A stretch of 64,000 nt of DNA from Antilocapra americana (lineage: Eukaryota; Chordata; Mammalia; Artiodactyla; Antilocapridae). Position 1 is the first letter of the stretch, and each line of letters begins with the position of its first letter. The stretch covers positions 4,190,201 through 4,254,200 of the forward strand of contig ML660774.1 of the NCBI GenBank assembly GCA_007570785.1, in the 5' to 3' direction. Shown in pieces: positions 32,196-44,433 of the stretch. Both the position numbers and the translations under genes were made by a program. Under the pieces are notes generated by a model that was given only the letters and a program-made list of their open reading frames with translations, did no database searches and was not told where the DNA came from.

Positions 32196-35100
32196 GTTTC
32201 TATCTTAATATTCTGTAACTGTGTAAACTGAGTCACTGACAATCACATAAAGCCTTGTTTACCTACTATTTCTATGTTGATACTATTACTGTATACTCAC
32301 CTTTTCCCTGAAAACATTAATAATGATGTGAAAATAACATAATACTTCATCTCCAGAGTATTTTTGACCTTTCTGTAGAGACAGAAGTTTCAGAACACTG
32401 CAGGAAGAACAGTTCCTTAAAAACCTTTTGAAAAAGTACATTTGAATGGACTTACGTAAATATAGATATATGCAGTTACTTCAAAGGAAATCTATTTAAT
32501 GAAATGTATTTTATTACCCAGCAAACATCCAAAAATATCCAGTAATCACACAGCTAGGGATTTTTGGTTATTTCACACTGATTTACCATACATAATAAAT
32601 GATTCAAGACAATTGCTGAATTGTCTTGACAAAGGTAAAACATCCTTTACTATGAAGTCTGCTTATTATCTATAAATAAATATCTTTGTCTCAAACACAT
32701 TCTATCCACCATCATACCACAAAGTGAAATTCTGGCTTAGCATCAGTGTTTAATTTTTCCCATGCTAAATTTTGGACTTATTGAGATTCAGCTGCTGGGA
32801 GGTTGAAAGGAATAAGAGATTTTGTTTTATTGTCTGGTTTTGGAGAATGGAGACCACAGGATTTCATGAGGTGACCTGGTGAACTCTGGTTTCACTAAAG
32901 ATCCACAAGTTTTCCCTGTGGCCACAGTGCATTTTCCGATATCTATGGCTTTGTTTTTTCTTTGTTTTAATAAAGCCAAAGCCAAATCAAATGGTATTTT
33001 TAGGTATGTGTTCACATGGTAACTTCTCTAAGTGTTTTTGTTGTTTTAAAATTTTATTCTCCTTTGCAAATTGTATACTTTCCATTTGGTAAAAAAAAAT
33101 ACTTTTCCATATCAAGTCAATGATGACAGTAAAATGTTCTGTACAGATGGAAAATGTCAGTTTGCCCCTGGTATGAGTGTTTTTAATTTTCCTGCCTTGC
33201 CAGCTATTGGCTTTCTGAGGTGTAACCGTCTTTCCCTTAACATTTATTCAGCTGTGTTGCTTTAATTTTTCACAAAAGACTTTGTATTTTACGAACCTTC
33301 ACACTTTGACCTGTAATCATCAATCTTACAAGCTTTAATTTGGACAAAAAAGATGAGAAAGAGTTGAAAACTGACTTTCTGAACAAAAATTATCTCAACA
33401 TATATTTTTAAAGAGGAAAATTACTATGACAGGTTGATTGCAATTTAAAACATCAACTTTGGATTACAAGTAATTTAAGGTTCATAATTTCCATAATCAT
33501 TTTTTCTGCCAATGAAAGTGCTTCAAATTTAATTTAAAATAGCATCTGTATTAATTTTTATAATTTAGAATGAAAGTTGATTGTTTCTAGGGCTTGTAAT
33601 TCTCTGAAGTGTTGCATATCAAACTGTGCTCTCTGGGAATTTAAATCATAAAATAAAATGTGCATGTTTTCCCCTGCAGGAATTCCATTTGAATCAAGCC
33701 CATCTTTAATTCTTGTCAGAACGCATCATTAATAATTTATTAACACTTATTGTAGTTTATACCATAACACCTTAATACACCTTAAGCTGTTTTAAATATG
33801 TATACATTATAATTTGAATATTTTTAATACAGCTTCTCCAATGCTTGATTCACCTGTTACAAATTTGAATAATCTCCTCACAGGAATGTAGTTTAAGGAG
33901 GAAAAACTGAAGTCAAACTGCTAAGTGCATAATTATGGAGGGATGTGGCATGCTACAATTTTATGTCTGCTCATTAGCTTTAATTAAACCATGTCAGCTT
34001 TTGAAATCTTTTGAGGCTGCTAGAATGAGTATTTCGGGGTACTTTTCTGAGTGACTTTAGTTTCAAATCCAGGGATTGACTACAATTTAATACATTCATT
34101 GCCATCGGTATTGACAATTGCTTTGCAAGGAAAGAATCTTTGGGTCAAAGCTAATTTCAGGAGGTTATAGTGTTGTCAATTCTACAAAATTGGGAAATGG
34201 AAATGTATATTATCGTGTGACATTTTGTCAGTTCCTGAAATGGCAAACGGTTAGCTATAGAATGAATGCAGGTCATACCTCTTCTTTCTGTTGATGTCAC
34301 ACTCCAAGACATCAGACATCCACACAGGAACACTGAGGTTAGGAAGTTATTTCTGCAATCTATTTACATTACAGAGCATAGGCTCTATTCAATATTTTTC
34401 AAGCCCGAGGGATTTGTCCTATAGAAAACAGGATAGAGTAATATGTATATGTGTTTATTGTATTTCTCTATTTTTTGTACTATCTTTTACATACACACAC
34501 GCTCATCCAAGCACACACATACGATATTCTGAATTCCTTTGAAGGCTTTCTGCAAGTTACTTACATAATTAGGACCATCTGCTCTCCTATTACCAACTTC
34601 TTAGAATTGTGGCATTCTGTGATGTGATTGCAAATCATTAAGCATCCTTATTAGAAGAATAAGTATGCATAATACTTCTAAAAGATTCTCAGAGATCTTA
34701 TAGGGGTATAATGTGAGGCCCTGAAAAAGTAATGGATCAGTGAGTATTAATTTCAAAACATACTTTGATTGGTGAATATTGTCCAGCTTTTTACTTAAAA
34801 GTACTACTTATTTTAACAGTTAAGAAAAATTTAGGGGGATCTTAAAATATAGCTTCTCATGTCCAGTGAAGTACGCATTTAAAGAATAACAGAATCATGG
34901 TAGCATAGTCACAACATCCAATAATGAAACTCTCCCTCTTGCTCTTGTTAAGGCAAGATACCACTTCTCGGTTGACAAGATTTTAGTATTAAATATTGAA
35001 CTGCAGGCTAAAAAAATCCCTTTGTTGTTACCTTGCAAAATAGCCATTGTTAAAAATTTGGTTGGTTATAAAAATAGCTAATTTCTGAATTTGTTTCTTT

Positions 35101-35255
35101 TAAAATGTGTAAGTTTGAAAGGACTGCTTTTTAAACAGTTCAAGATAGAAATTTCAAGTTTTGGTTCACTTATATGTTAGTTTTTTACTCTTTTCAGGTC
35201 TAAATACTCTCGCATAAGTATTCACATGGCCCATATTAAAATGCATTTTCTCATA
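32196..35255. other. Longest repeat-poor block
   Basis: About 3 kb without a recognised interspersed repeat, AT-rich. A (ca)n-like patch lies at 34490-34520. No exon can be supported. A good place for conserved non-coding elements, but that needs alignment. Confidence 0.5.
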
Positions 35256-35465
35256 GTTGTTGCTGCTGTGGTTTAGTTGCTAAGTCATGTCTGACTCTTC
35301 TGCGACCCCATGGACTGTAGCCCGCCAGGCTACTCCAGCCATGGGATTTTTCAGGCTAGAGTACCGGAGTGGGTGCTCACTGCCTTCTCCAGAGGATCTT
35401 CCCAACCCAGGGATTGAACCCAAGTCTCCTGTGTTGGCAGATGGGATCTTTACCACTGAACCAGC
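35256..35465 (-). mobile_element. Bov-tA SINE
   Basis: Starts gttgctgctgtggtttagtt, then gaccccatggactgtagccc, gatcttcccaacccaggg, and ctttaccactgaaccag (complement of the tRNA head). The last bases of the head are lost. I see no clear TSD. Confidence 0.93.
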
Positions 35466-37710
35466 TTGTGTATTTCTATGTAAGTGCACTTACATTATTT
35501 CAAGTGTTTTCTGGTCTTCATATTGATGTGATATGCAAATTTAAGAATCATTAAGAATTCTTTTTTCTGCATTTGAATTAGTCTTCTACTAATCTAAAAT
35601 AGACCCTTTTATCACTCTGGCTGTCTATTGCTCTTACCTCTTCCTCGTCTAAGGCAATCTGAAAGGTGAACATAGAAATGGTAGTCGTTTCCATTTTCAA
35701 TGTTTATGAATTATCAATCCATAAGGCAAAATTAAAGAACAAAATACATGTACAGTGAGGAGGATTCTCAGTGGCTGAGGTACTGACATGACATGCAGAG
35801 CCAGTTTCCTGTACCCACAGAATTGCACTTGGGACCCCTGCTGGCCAGCTTGTGAATGCCAGACCCTGGACTAAAGTTGGGCCACTCCAGAATTTCCACG
35901 TTGTGATGTTATTGCATCTCATCCATGAAGCTACACAGATATCAGTGTCATTTTAAGAGGAGAACAGAAGAAAATCTGATATATATATATATATATATAA
36001 TTTCATATCTAATAATTGTCTTTGATTAAGTATAATAGGATTTTAAATGCTGATCTAATTTTCCCTCTACCAGAAAGAGGGACTGAGCAGCTATGCTCCT
36101 CTCCACCGTAACCATTCTACAATTTCCTCCTTTGTCAGTGCTATTGATCCACCTTTTGAGGCAATAATGATACTACCTTGGTTTTTTCCCAACTTGGCAG
36201 TTAAGCTGTCTGTTGGCAGCGATAATTTTAGCTTTTCATTTACTAGGATGAATTACTTTATAACATTTTAAGGTTCTTAGTTATTACAAATCTTGAGCAC
36301 AAATCAAGACATATTAACACACTGCTAATAACAATAACACTGACCTGCAGAATGGTACTCTTTCAAAGCAAATAAAAGATGGACATGTGAAGTCCTCATT
36401 TTTTCTGTTTCTTTTTCTTCCACCTACTTGGAAATCATGACATAGATATGATGGCATTAAAACAATTTATCAATTAATATCATATTATGAGTATACTGAT
36501 GAATAAGAAAATAAATGCAAGAAAATGTAGCTATGTAGAATCTGCATTTAGTCTAGGGTTTCTGTGGTTAACTGTGAAAGCCGAATTGCTTCTCCTTATT
36601 CTTAGCATTTCCCTATGTAGTGCTTCTCTCAGTAGGAGTTATGGCCTCTAGGAAGAAAATTAGATGTGCTTTTTAAGAACAGATGAAAAAGAGATTGATG
36701 AACTTGAGGGAAATATATGCTATGTAAAGTGTACACTGCAGTTTTCTTTCAACTCTGAAACTTTAAAAGCAATGCACAGAGTTTTCCTCATCATGCCTTC
36801 CCTCTCTTTGAATGTGCACAGTGGGTGCTGTTCAATAACAACTGGATTTTTTTCACAGTTTCACCTACAGAACATCTATTGAACTTTACCATAAAGGCTC
36901 CTAAAAAGTCACATTTAAATTCTGTGGATAAATACTTAGCATTTCCCTTGAAATCTGATTTAGCTAGATATTGGTAAAAACTTTTGCTATGATGTGGACT
37001 TTTAAAAAATACTTTGCAGTTATATTTTGAAGGGAAGATTTAGGGATAAAATCCATAATCTGTTGTTGACTCTACAAGTGTCATAAGAAATGATGAAGGA
37101 TTGAACAAATACATTTCAGAATTTGTTACTTTACAGAGCTCCACTTTAAAATTTTACTTTTGAACTCTAAAAGAAAGATGCTGAATTTATAAAAGTAACA
37201 GCAAATATATACAAATTATTGGAGGTTAATTTTGTTGAAAGGGAGACAATAAATCACTTTCAAAGTATATTTGCCAACTAGATAGACTTAGTCAATGTAG
37301 CACATTTGCATCACAATTATTATGTGAAAACATGACAGCATATTTTTAATTGTGCAGAAGGTACTTCTTAAAGTATTGCTGCATTTTCCCAAAGACAGAG
37401 GCAGGGATTTGGCTAATTTCTAAATGTGGCTAATTTTTGAATTTGGCTAATTCTTATATTTGGAAAAAAACTTAGCTACTGCCATGTTCTAAAGATGGAA
37501 TCACTTTTACCTCTGGTCCATCTCCTTGAAGGGTTACTTTTGTCTAGTAATTGTTAATTAGACCTCATTTTTAAACAAATTTTATTTGTTTGATCTAATT
37601 TGTCATAAGTTGACATAATTTGGAATAAAGACAATTTCATTACGTATAGTAGAATTTCTCCTTTAAGGTATGTGGTTTTAAATAACTTACTCTAGGTTTA
37701 TGTATTTGTG
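35466..37710. other. Mostly unique DNA
   Basis: Holds a (ta)n run at 35980-36001. The block at 35700-35935 is richer in G and C and may be an unnamed old repeat. No gene can be supported. Confidence 0.4.
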
Positions 37711-37740
37711 CCTGCCTCTCTCCCTGTCTCTGTCTCTGTA

Positions 37741-37781
<41 letters not shown>

Positions 37782-37812
37782 TTGAAATATATACATATTT
37801 AAATATATGTGT
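37711..37812. repeat. Compound TC/TA microsatellite
   Basis: (tctg/tctc)n passing into an uninterrupted (tc)n and then (ta)n at about 37740-37782, followed by TA-rich remnants. Confidence 0.95.
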
Positions 37813-37824
37813 GGTATATGAGTT

Positions 37825-38340
37825 ATGTGTTGCTGCTTAAAAAACTAAACCCTCCAGAACTCAATGTCTGTGGACCCAGAATCTGAACCCCCAATTCTGT
37901 GTTTCAGGCTCTGATGTTTCTTGTGGCTGCAAAGTGTTGGTTGGGAGCATAGTCATTTTCAGGCTTGAAAAGTGGGGGAGATCCTCCTCTAAGCTCTGTC
38001 TTTGCCTGTTGGCTATCTCTGGGTCCTCACTCGTTAGTGGGTAGAGATTATTTCTCCCAGTGTAGATCTCCGCATATGGTGCAGCCCAATAGAATAGCTG
38101 GTTTCCTCCAGCTTCAGGACTTTAATAAAGGGATAGAGAGAGAGTGCCAAGATGGGAGTCGTGGTTCTTTTGTAACCAAATCTCAGAAGTGACACCTGTG
38201 TTTTATTGATTAGAAGTGAGTATGTGAGTCTAGCTCATAATCTTAAGGGAGGAGATTCCCCAAAGGCATGGATACCAGGAGGCAGGGGTCACTGAGAGTC
38301 ATCTCGAGGGCTACTTCCTGCATATGGTCAAAACTTACTG
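37825..38340 (+). mobile_element. Old interspersed repeat of uncertain family
   Basis: The succession gttgctgcttaaaaaact, ggctctgatgtttcttgtgg, gtgttggttgggagcatag, caaatctcagaagtgacacc, gattccccaaaggcatggat, ccaggaggcaggggtcactg recalls a placental-mammal interspersed repeat whose name I cannot give with certainty. The end tcatctcgagggctacttcc fits too. Confidence 0.5.
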
Positions 38341-38344
38341 GGGA

Positions 38345-38625
38345 TTTGTTGTTGTTTAATTGCTAAGTCGTATCTAACTCTTTGTGACCCCATGGACTGC
38401 AGTGCACCAGACTCTTCTGTCCTCAAATATCTCCAACAGTTTGCTCAAATTCATGTCCATTGAATCAGTAATGCCATCCAGCCATCTCTTCCTCTGCTGC
38501 CCTCTTTTCCTTTTGCCTTAAATCTTTCTTCAAATCAGGGTCTTTTTCAGTGGGTCGGCTCTTCACATGAAGTGCCCAAAGTATTGGAGCTTTAGTTTCA
38601 GCATCAATCCTTCCAATGATGAGTT
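38345..38625 (-). mobile_element. BovB LINE 3' end
   Basis: gttgtttaattgctaagtcg, ctttgtgaccccatggactg, caaattcatgtccattgaat, catccagccatctcttcctc, ccaaagtattggagctttag, caatccttccaatgatgagt. About 280 bp. Confidence 0.92.
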
Positions 38626-41246
38626 AAACTTTCCGAAACATCTTAGTTTCAGAAAGTAAGCGTTCTCACTTTGTTCTTTCTACTAATTATCAGATACTAA
38701 GAAAATAAGGTCATATCTTTGGGCCCCAGCACCTTCATTTTTTCTGTAAAATGATGGTAGTTGTACATATACTCTACTTTTAAATATTACGTTGTTTGTG
38801 ACATTTAATATTTGAAAAGTATTATATTTTATGCATAAATTGGTTTTCACTATTTTAAGAAATTGTTCTATTTTTATTTACCAGAACAATTTATTCTTAT
38901 ATGTTCAAGGTAGCCTGGAGTGTCAGTGCAGGAGAAGAATGCCTAGGTTTGCATGCTTTGTCAGCTGCTGGCTGTGTACAAGTGACTTCGTGTTTGTTTC
39001 CAGTTTTTCATCTGTAAAACAGAGATGCTAATAGTACTAACCTCATAGAACTGTGAGGCTTCTAGTCCATACAGATAGTTTGAAAACTGCATATTATTGA
39101 TTAAGCTCTCCATTAAAGAATCTTTTTATTATTGTAGAAATCATAGAAGTAGTAGTTGAAGCATTAGTATAGTTTTAGCAGCAGCACTTTGGGAAACATT
39201 TTGAAATCCTATAAACTGTCAGTATTCAGCTAATAAATGGACTGTTTGAGCTTAAAAAGAAATAAGACAAAGGCTCCCATATACCTATTGTTCTATTAAT
39301 GAATCCTTGAAACAGTTTTGACCTTTTCTCCCAGAAAGTAAGATTATATGGTACAAAAGGAAATATCATGTAGCATACTATTTTTATGACAATTAACTGT
39401 CAATGCAAACAAAAGCCAGCTTGGGTGACCGTATTCAGCTATGAGCTTTCATAGGTAAGAAACCAAACCTTAAAGGGAAAGGCCCTACACAGGAGGTACA
39501 TCCTACAGAAAACCTGTGATGGGAAGATAATAAAACCTCTCTCTGTGGAGCTGAGACTACCATCTGTGTCAGCAAGCTGATCCCTTAGAGGGAAAACCGA
39601 GGAAAGGATGCGGCATCTTCTACTTTGATGACATTTAATGAGAAGCTGGTGATGCTTTATATCAAATCTAATAGCATTTTATCAATTAATTTTCCTCTTC
39701 AACACAAACAACGTCTTAAGTGGTTGGGAACCTCCGAGCAGCATCTAACTTGGCCTGGGCTGCTGTTTCTTAAAACCCATGTTTGTAATATTTCAGGTAA
39801 CAAAATTATGTAACATTCACATAAGGAATTATCTTTTTAAACCAATGGCTTAAGAGATTTATTACTAGAGTATGATTCACTGTGAAATTGCAAATTCTAT
39901 AGAGCGTCTTCCCTTTTTTGGACAACTTTTTTCATATGTATTCCTGGCATCTATGAAAACATCATCTGGCGGTCTCAATGGACTGTTTACCTAGATGTCT
40001 ATAGTATGTAAAGCTGTAATAATCTACAATTAAAGGAACCCCTTCAGAATTGTGGCTTTATATGGGGTCATATGGAAATGTAGTTCTCATGACCATACCT
40101 TTTAAATAATTCAGTGTTTCCACAGTTTATGCAATCATCAACTTATTCCCAATCCACATTTAATCTAGGTCACATTTGAATTTCTTTTTGGAGTAAATCT
40201 ATTATTATTATTTGGTTTTTCTTTTCTTCTCAAATCTAATTAAATACACAGAGAATATTAACTTTAGTTGATGAAGTGACAGTGTATTATCACCTAATAA
40301 ACCCTAACACAAGGCAGCCAATGGTCTGCAAATTCAAATTAACACTGCCATTAAAGCAAAATGTCTGAAGCAAGGGAATTTGTCCTCTTTCACTGAGAAA
40401 TAATTGAAAGAGAGGCTGGAAAAAAATAGTAGTTCACAGACAAATGGGCACAGTATTTACCTGAATAAAAATAGGGATCTGATTCGGCATTACTTCATTG
40501 ACTACCTCTAGTAATTTCAATAGCTTTATTGTGGTTGAATCATTCATCTTCACAAGTCTGTTTTATAGATTTTATGGTTAAATAAGCACATAGTCATTGC
40601 TGAGATACACAGAGTTGTAAATTGGTTCCTTTCATAATTAGGAATAACTTTAGAACTCGATTGTTAACGGAAATACTCCTTCTCATCAATCGCCTTGAGA
40701 GTCTAGTGGATGTTAAGAGTCTCTTTGGGAAGAGAGAGGGTCTGCTATTGTTTTCCATCTTTATCAGAATCCAAAATTTCACACAGGCTGTAAGCACAGT
40801 GAATCTTGTAGCAAGACTGTCCATGTTTAAAGTGTGATCATTTCTTGCTTGAGATCTTTAACAGCCCTTTTTTTAAATCCAGCTTTCCATCTGGCTAAAG
40901 ACCAAGACAACTATGAAAACTTTATAAATCAGCCTTAAGATTTTATCATTTCCCTGATCTTCCAAAGTTAGTCTAGGTTGACTAAGGCAATGTTCAGCCT
41001 GTATTAAATACCCACTTGCCATCCCCTGGACGCTTGGATTGTTTGTGATGTAATCGGCACCTCCTCCCAGTGACGGCTGCTGTTGGTCACTGTGGTTCTG
41101 TAAGGGGCTGGGTGGATGCTCCTGGCTCTTTTCTGTGCCCATCACACTGATAGAATGATTAACATACCATGAAGGTGATGTCTCAAAAGCTGTCCCATAA
41201 AGTCTGTTTTGAGGATGTTAATGTTTAATTGGCCCTTTGGTTACAC
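38626..41246. other. Repeat-poor DNA
   Basis: About 2.6 kb, no recognised interspersed repeat and no supportable exon. Confidence 0.45.
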
Positions 41247-41465
41247 GGCTGTTGTTTGGTCGCTAAGTCATGTCTGACTCTTTGCAACCCCGTGGACTAC
41301 AGCATGCCAGGCTTTCTGTCCTTCAGTGTCTCCTAGAGTTTGCTCAAAATCATGTCTGTTGAGGCAGAAATGCTATTTAACCATCTCATCCTCTGCCGCC
41401 CTCTTCTCCTTTTGCCTTCAATCTTTCCCTCTGTTGTGGTCTTTTCTAATGAGTTGTCTCTTACT
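41247..41465 (-). mobile_element. BovB LINE 3' end
   Basis: gttgtttggtcgctaagtca, gaccccgtggactacag-like text with one change, catctcatcctctgccgccc, tgccttcaatctttccctct, tcttttctaatgagttgtct. About 220 bp. Confidence 0.9.
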
Positions 41466-42410
41466 GGCTACATTATGTCATCTTAAAAAATTAGGAAAAA
41501 ATCCATGGAAGGATATGAAATATATATAATGCAATGATTTTTTCCTAAGATATGAAAAATCTAACACATTAGAAGAAAATTAATTATATTTTATATTTAC
41601 TAAACTGTAACATATATTTCAATTGGCTAAATTATTATCACAATATAAATAATACATCACTATGCCATTGACAAAACATTTTATGAATTACCTAAAGGAT
41701 GAGGACAATGAAGATGATGATGACGAGTCTATTATTTTTGTAGAGGAATGAAAACATATGAGAAAGTAAACTTCTTTGGTGGTGATGATCAGATAGGACA
41801 TTCTAACTGCATCTTCTTTCAGATTTTAAAACTTATTATTTTCTTTTCCTAAATGTCTCTAAAGATGCTACTTCTAGATATTCACCATGCCATTAGGGAA
41901 AAATCACAGTATATCAGTATTTATTTCTTTCAAAAACTGTAAATCCAGTGATGTGATGCCAACTATCTAAATAAGCTATAACAAACTGGGAAGAAAATGT
42001 TGTTTTATAGTGCTGCTTTATCAAAGCATACACATTCTACCCTCAGTTAACTTTGAACAGCTCTCTAAGCATAAGAAAGAGTAGAAAATGCTGTAGAAAA
42101 TGAAGCTGCAGCTTGGGAAGGTTAGTGCTTTCAGGAAGTGCCTGGCCCTTCCCAGAGCCAAGATTCAAACACAGTCTTGTTCTGACACCACCATGAGTAT
42201 TCATGAAGTGGGACCAGGTTGAGAAGTTTCTGGACATTCATCATTGATAGGCGTGTGTTCGAAATGGACTCACAATTCCGTTAATGTGCAGGAAAGAGAC
42301 ACTTATTTAATCAAGATTAGAATCAATAAAGCATGCTAGTCTTTGTCCATCACAGATTTCTCTTAAATTAAATGAAAATTAGATCAAGTGCATACCACTG
42401 GGGATCATCT

Positions 42411-42413
<3 letters not shown>
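41466..42413. other. Unique AT-rich DNA
   Basis: Nothing recognised. Confidence 0.4.

Positions 42414-42466
<53 letters not shown>
42414..42466. repeat. Long CA microsatellite
   Basis: More than 20 nearly uninterrupted CA units, then acaaacacacc. Confidence 0.97.
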
Positions 42467-42467
<1 letters not shown>

Positions 42468-42543
42468 CTTTTTCTCTATCTCAGTAAGCTTGTGCTTTAT
42501 CTCATTATTTTATCTGCAAGCTATTCTAAGTTTTGAATTAAGG

Positions 42544-43273
42544 TATGCATATTGCCTCTTGATGGACTTGAAAGAGGAGAATGAAAATGTTGGCTTAAAG
42601 CTCAACATTCAGAAAATTAAGGTCATGGCATCCGGTCCCATCACTTCATGGCAGATAGATGGGGAAACAGTGGCTGACTTAATTTTTCTGGGCTCCAAAA
42701 TCACTGCAGATGGTGATTGCAGCCATAAAATTAAAAGATGCTTACTCTTTGGAAGGAAAGTTATGACCAACCTAGACAGCATATTAAAAAGCAGAGACAT
42801 TAATTTGCCAACAAAAGTCTGTCTAGTCAAGGCTATGGTTTTTCCAGCGGTCATGTATGGATGTGAGAGTTGGACTATAAAGAATGCTGAGCACTGAGGA
42901 ATTGATGCTTTTGAACTATGGTGTTGGAGAAGACTCTTGAGAGTCCCTTGGACTGCAAGGAGATTCAACCAGTCCATCCTAAAGGAGATCAGTCCTGGGT
43001 GTTCATTGCAAGGACTGATGTTGAAGCTGAAACTCCAATACTTTGGCCACTTGATGCAAAGAGCTGACTCATTGGAAAAGACCCTGATGCTGGGAAAGAT
43101 TGAGGGCAGAAGGAGAAGGGGACAACAGAAAATGAAATGGTTGGATGGCATCACCAACTTGATGGACATGGGTTTGGGTTGACTCAGGGAGTTGGTGATG
43201 GACAGGGAGGCCTGGTGTGCTGCAGTTCACAGGGTCACAAAGAGTTGGACACAACTGAGTGACTGAATTGAAC
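42544..43273 (+). mobile_element. BovB LINE, 3' half
   Basis: Sense-strand BovB from the end of the RT domain to the ACTGAA-type tail (gactgaattgaactgaattg). The 9-of-10 repeat tgaattaagg (42534-42543) / tgaattgagg (43274-43283) may be the TSD, though the tail has a similar sequence. 5'-truncated. Confidence 0.93.
42560..43182 (+). pseudogene. BovB ORF2 C-terminal fragment
   Basis: Reads ..LKLNIQKIKVMASGPITSW.., ..FLGSKITADGDCSHKIKR.., ..VMYGCESWTIKNAEH, then a stop at 42898 where other BovB copies continue in frame. After it, ..IDAFELW.. and ..[20 protein letters not shown].. follow. The open frame that starts at 42388 fuses microsatellite codons (His-Thr repeats) to this remnant and is not a gene. 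Confidence 0.88.
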
Positions 43274-43283
43274 TGAATTGAGG

Positions 43284-43539
43284 ACCTTTAACTGGAAAGC
43301 CCCATAGGTAGTATTGAACATGTAGATGGAGTTCTTATACACACAGAAGAGGAGTGTGTATAATGCATACCATTAAACACTGATTTGTTTCCAAATTTAA
43401 ACAAATTGGTAAGAACAGTATTTCTGATACAGGCTAGATCTAGAAAAAAATGTCCTTTGAGTAAGGCATGACACATGGGAAATCCTTCTACAGTGCTGAT
43501 TATCACTAATAAAAGTACTAGATAAAGTGACATACATAC
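43284..43539. other. Unique DNA
   Basis: Nothing recognised. Confidence 0.4.
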
Positions 43540-43772
43540 ATGCGTGCTCAGTTGCTTCAGTCGTGTCTGATTCAGTGCGAGACCCTGTGTGCGACCCGAT
43601 GGACTGTAGCTCAACAGGCTCCTCTGTGCATGGGATTCTCCAGGCAGGAGTACTGGAGCGAGTTGCCATGCCCTCCCCAGGGGATCTCCTCAACCCAGGG
43701 ATTGAACCAGTGTCTCCTGCATATGCTGCATTGCAGGTGAATTCTTTTAACCACTAAGTCACTGTAAAGCCG
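43540..43772 (-). mobile_element. Bov-tA SINE
   Basis: gtgctcagttgcttcagtcg, cccgatggactgtagctcaa, ccaggcaggagtactggagc, gggattgaaccagtgtctcc, ccactaagtcactgtaaagc. Flanks aaagtgacatac / cgaagtaacatgc may be a worn TSD. Confidence 0.93.
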
Positions 43773-43784
43773 CGAAGTAACATG

Positions 43785-43993
43785 CTGTACTTAGTTGCTC
43801 AATCGTTTCCTATTCTTTGCGACCCCATGGACTCTAGCCTGCCAGACTCCTCTGCCCATGGGGATTCTCCAGGCAGGAATACTGGAGTCAGTTGCCATGT
43901 CCTCCTCCAGGGGATCTTCCCAACCCAGGGTGAAACCCAGGTCTCCCACAATGCAGGCAGATTCTTTACCATCTGAGCCACCAGGGAAGCCCC
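43785..43993 (-). mobile_element. Bov-tA SINE
   Basis: ttagttgctcaatcgtttcc, gcgaccccatggactctagc, caggggatcttcccaaccca, ctgagccaccagggaagccc. Same orientation as the SINE just to its left, with about 12 bp between. Confidence 0.94.
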
Positions 43994-44350
43994 CCAAATG
44001 ATATAGATTTGCTTAATTTATTTTTAAACTATTAAGTATATACTTACAGGGTTTTCTAATGACTCAGTCTTTGACACCCCCTGTATGTTTCTATTTTAAC
44101 AGAAGATTTAATTTTATTTTGAATTTCCTATTCATGTGGGTTTCATACTTGAATTTTCTCTTAAGAAAATTAAGTGCTTAGAATACTACATTTCCTGCTT
44201 ATAGTGAGGTGAGGTCAGAAGCCAAACATTTTTCTTCCTTTTTTTAACGTGGTGGATCTACACACAATTAGTACCCAATGGTAGTTTGTAATGAGTGAAA
44301 CCAGGAAGGGGAAAAATGGGAGGCTCAACATGAAAGAGTAATCATGGCAA
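43994..44350. other. Unique AT-rich DNA
   Basis: Nothing recognised. Confidence 0.4.
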
Positions 44351-44433
44351 AGAAAGAGAGAGAGAAAGGAGGGAGGTAGGGAGTGGGGAAGGAAGGGAGA
44401 AAGGGATGGAAGAAGGAAGGAAAGGCAGTAGGG
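44351..44433 (+). repeat. Purine-only (GA/GGAA) tract
   Basis: About 80 bp almost free of pyrimidines: (ag)n, aggaggg, ggaaggaaggg. Capable of triplex (H-DNA) structure. Confidence 0.9.

Noticed and set aside
33660..33705. Splice-acceptor-like ttttcccctgcag followed by possible exon
   Set aside because: No open frame or recognisable exon follows and no donor can be supported.
42414..42466. Regularly spaced repeats considered as a CRISPR array
   Set aside because: It is a CA dinucleotide microsatellite; no repeat-spacer structure exists anywhere in the window.
42388..42897. Possible gene with His-Thr repeat head
   Set aside because: Microsatellite joined by chance to a BovB remnant.
43540..43993. 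Tandem duplication of one SINE
   Set aside because: The two SINEs differ throughout their bodies, so they are two separate insertions rather than a duplication.
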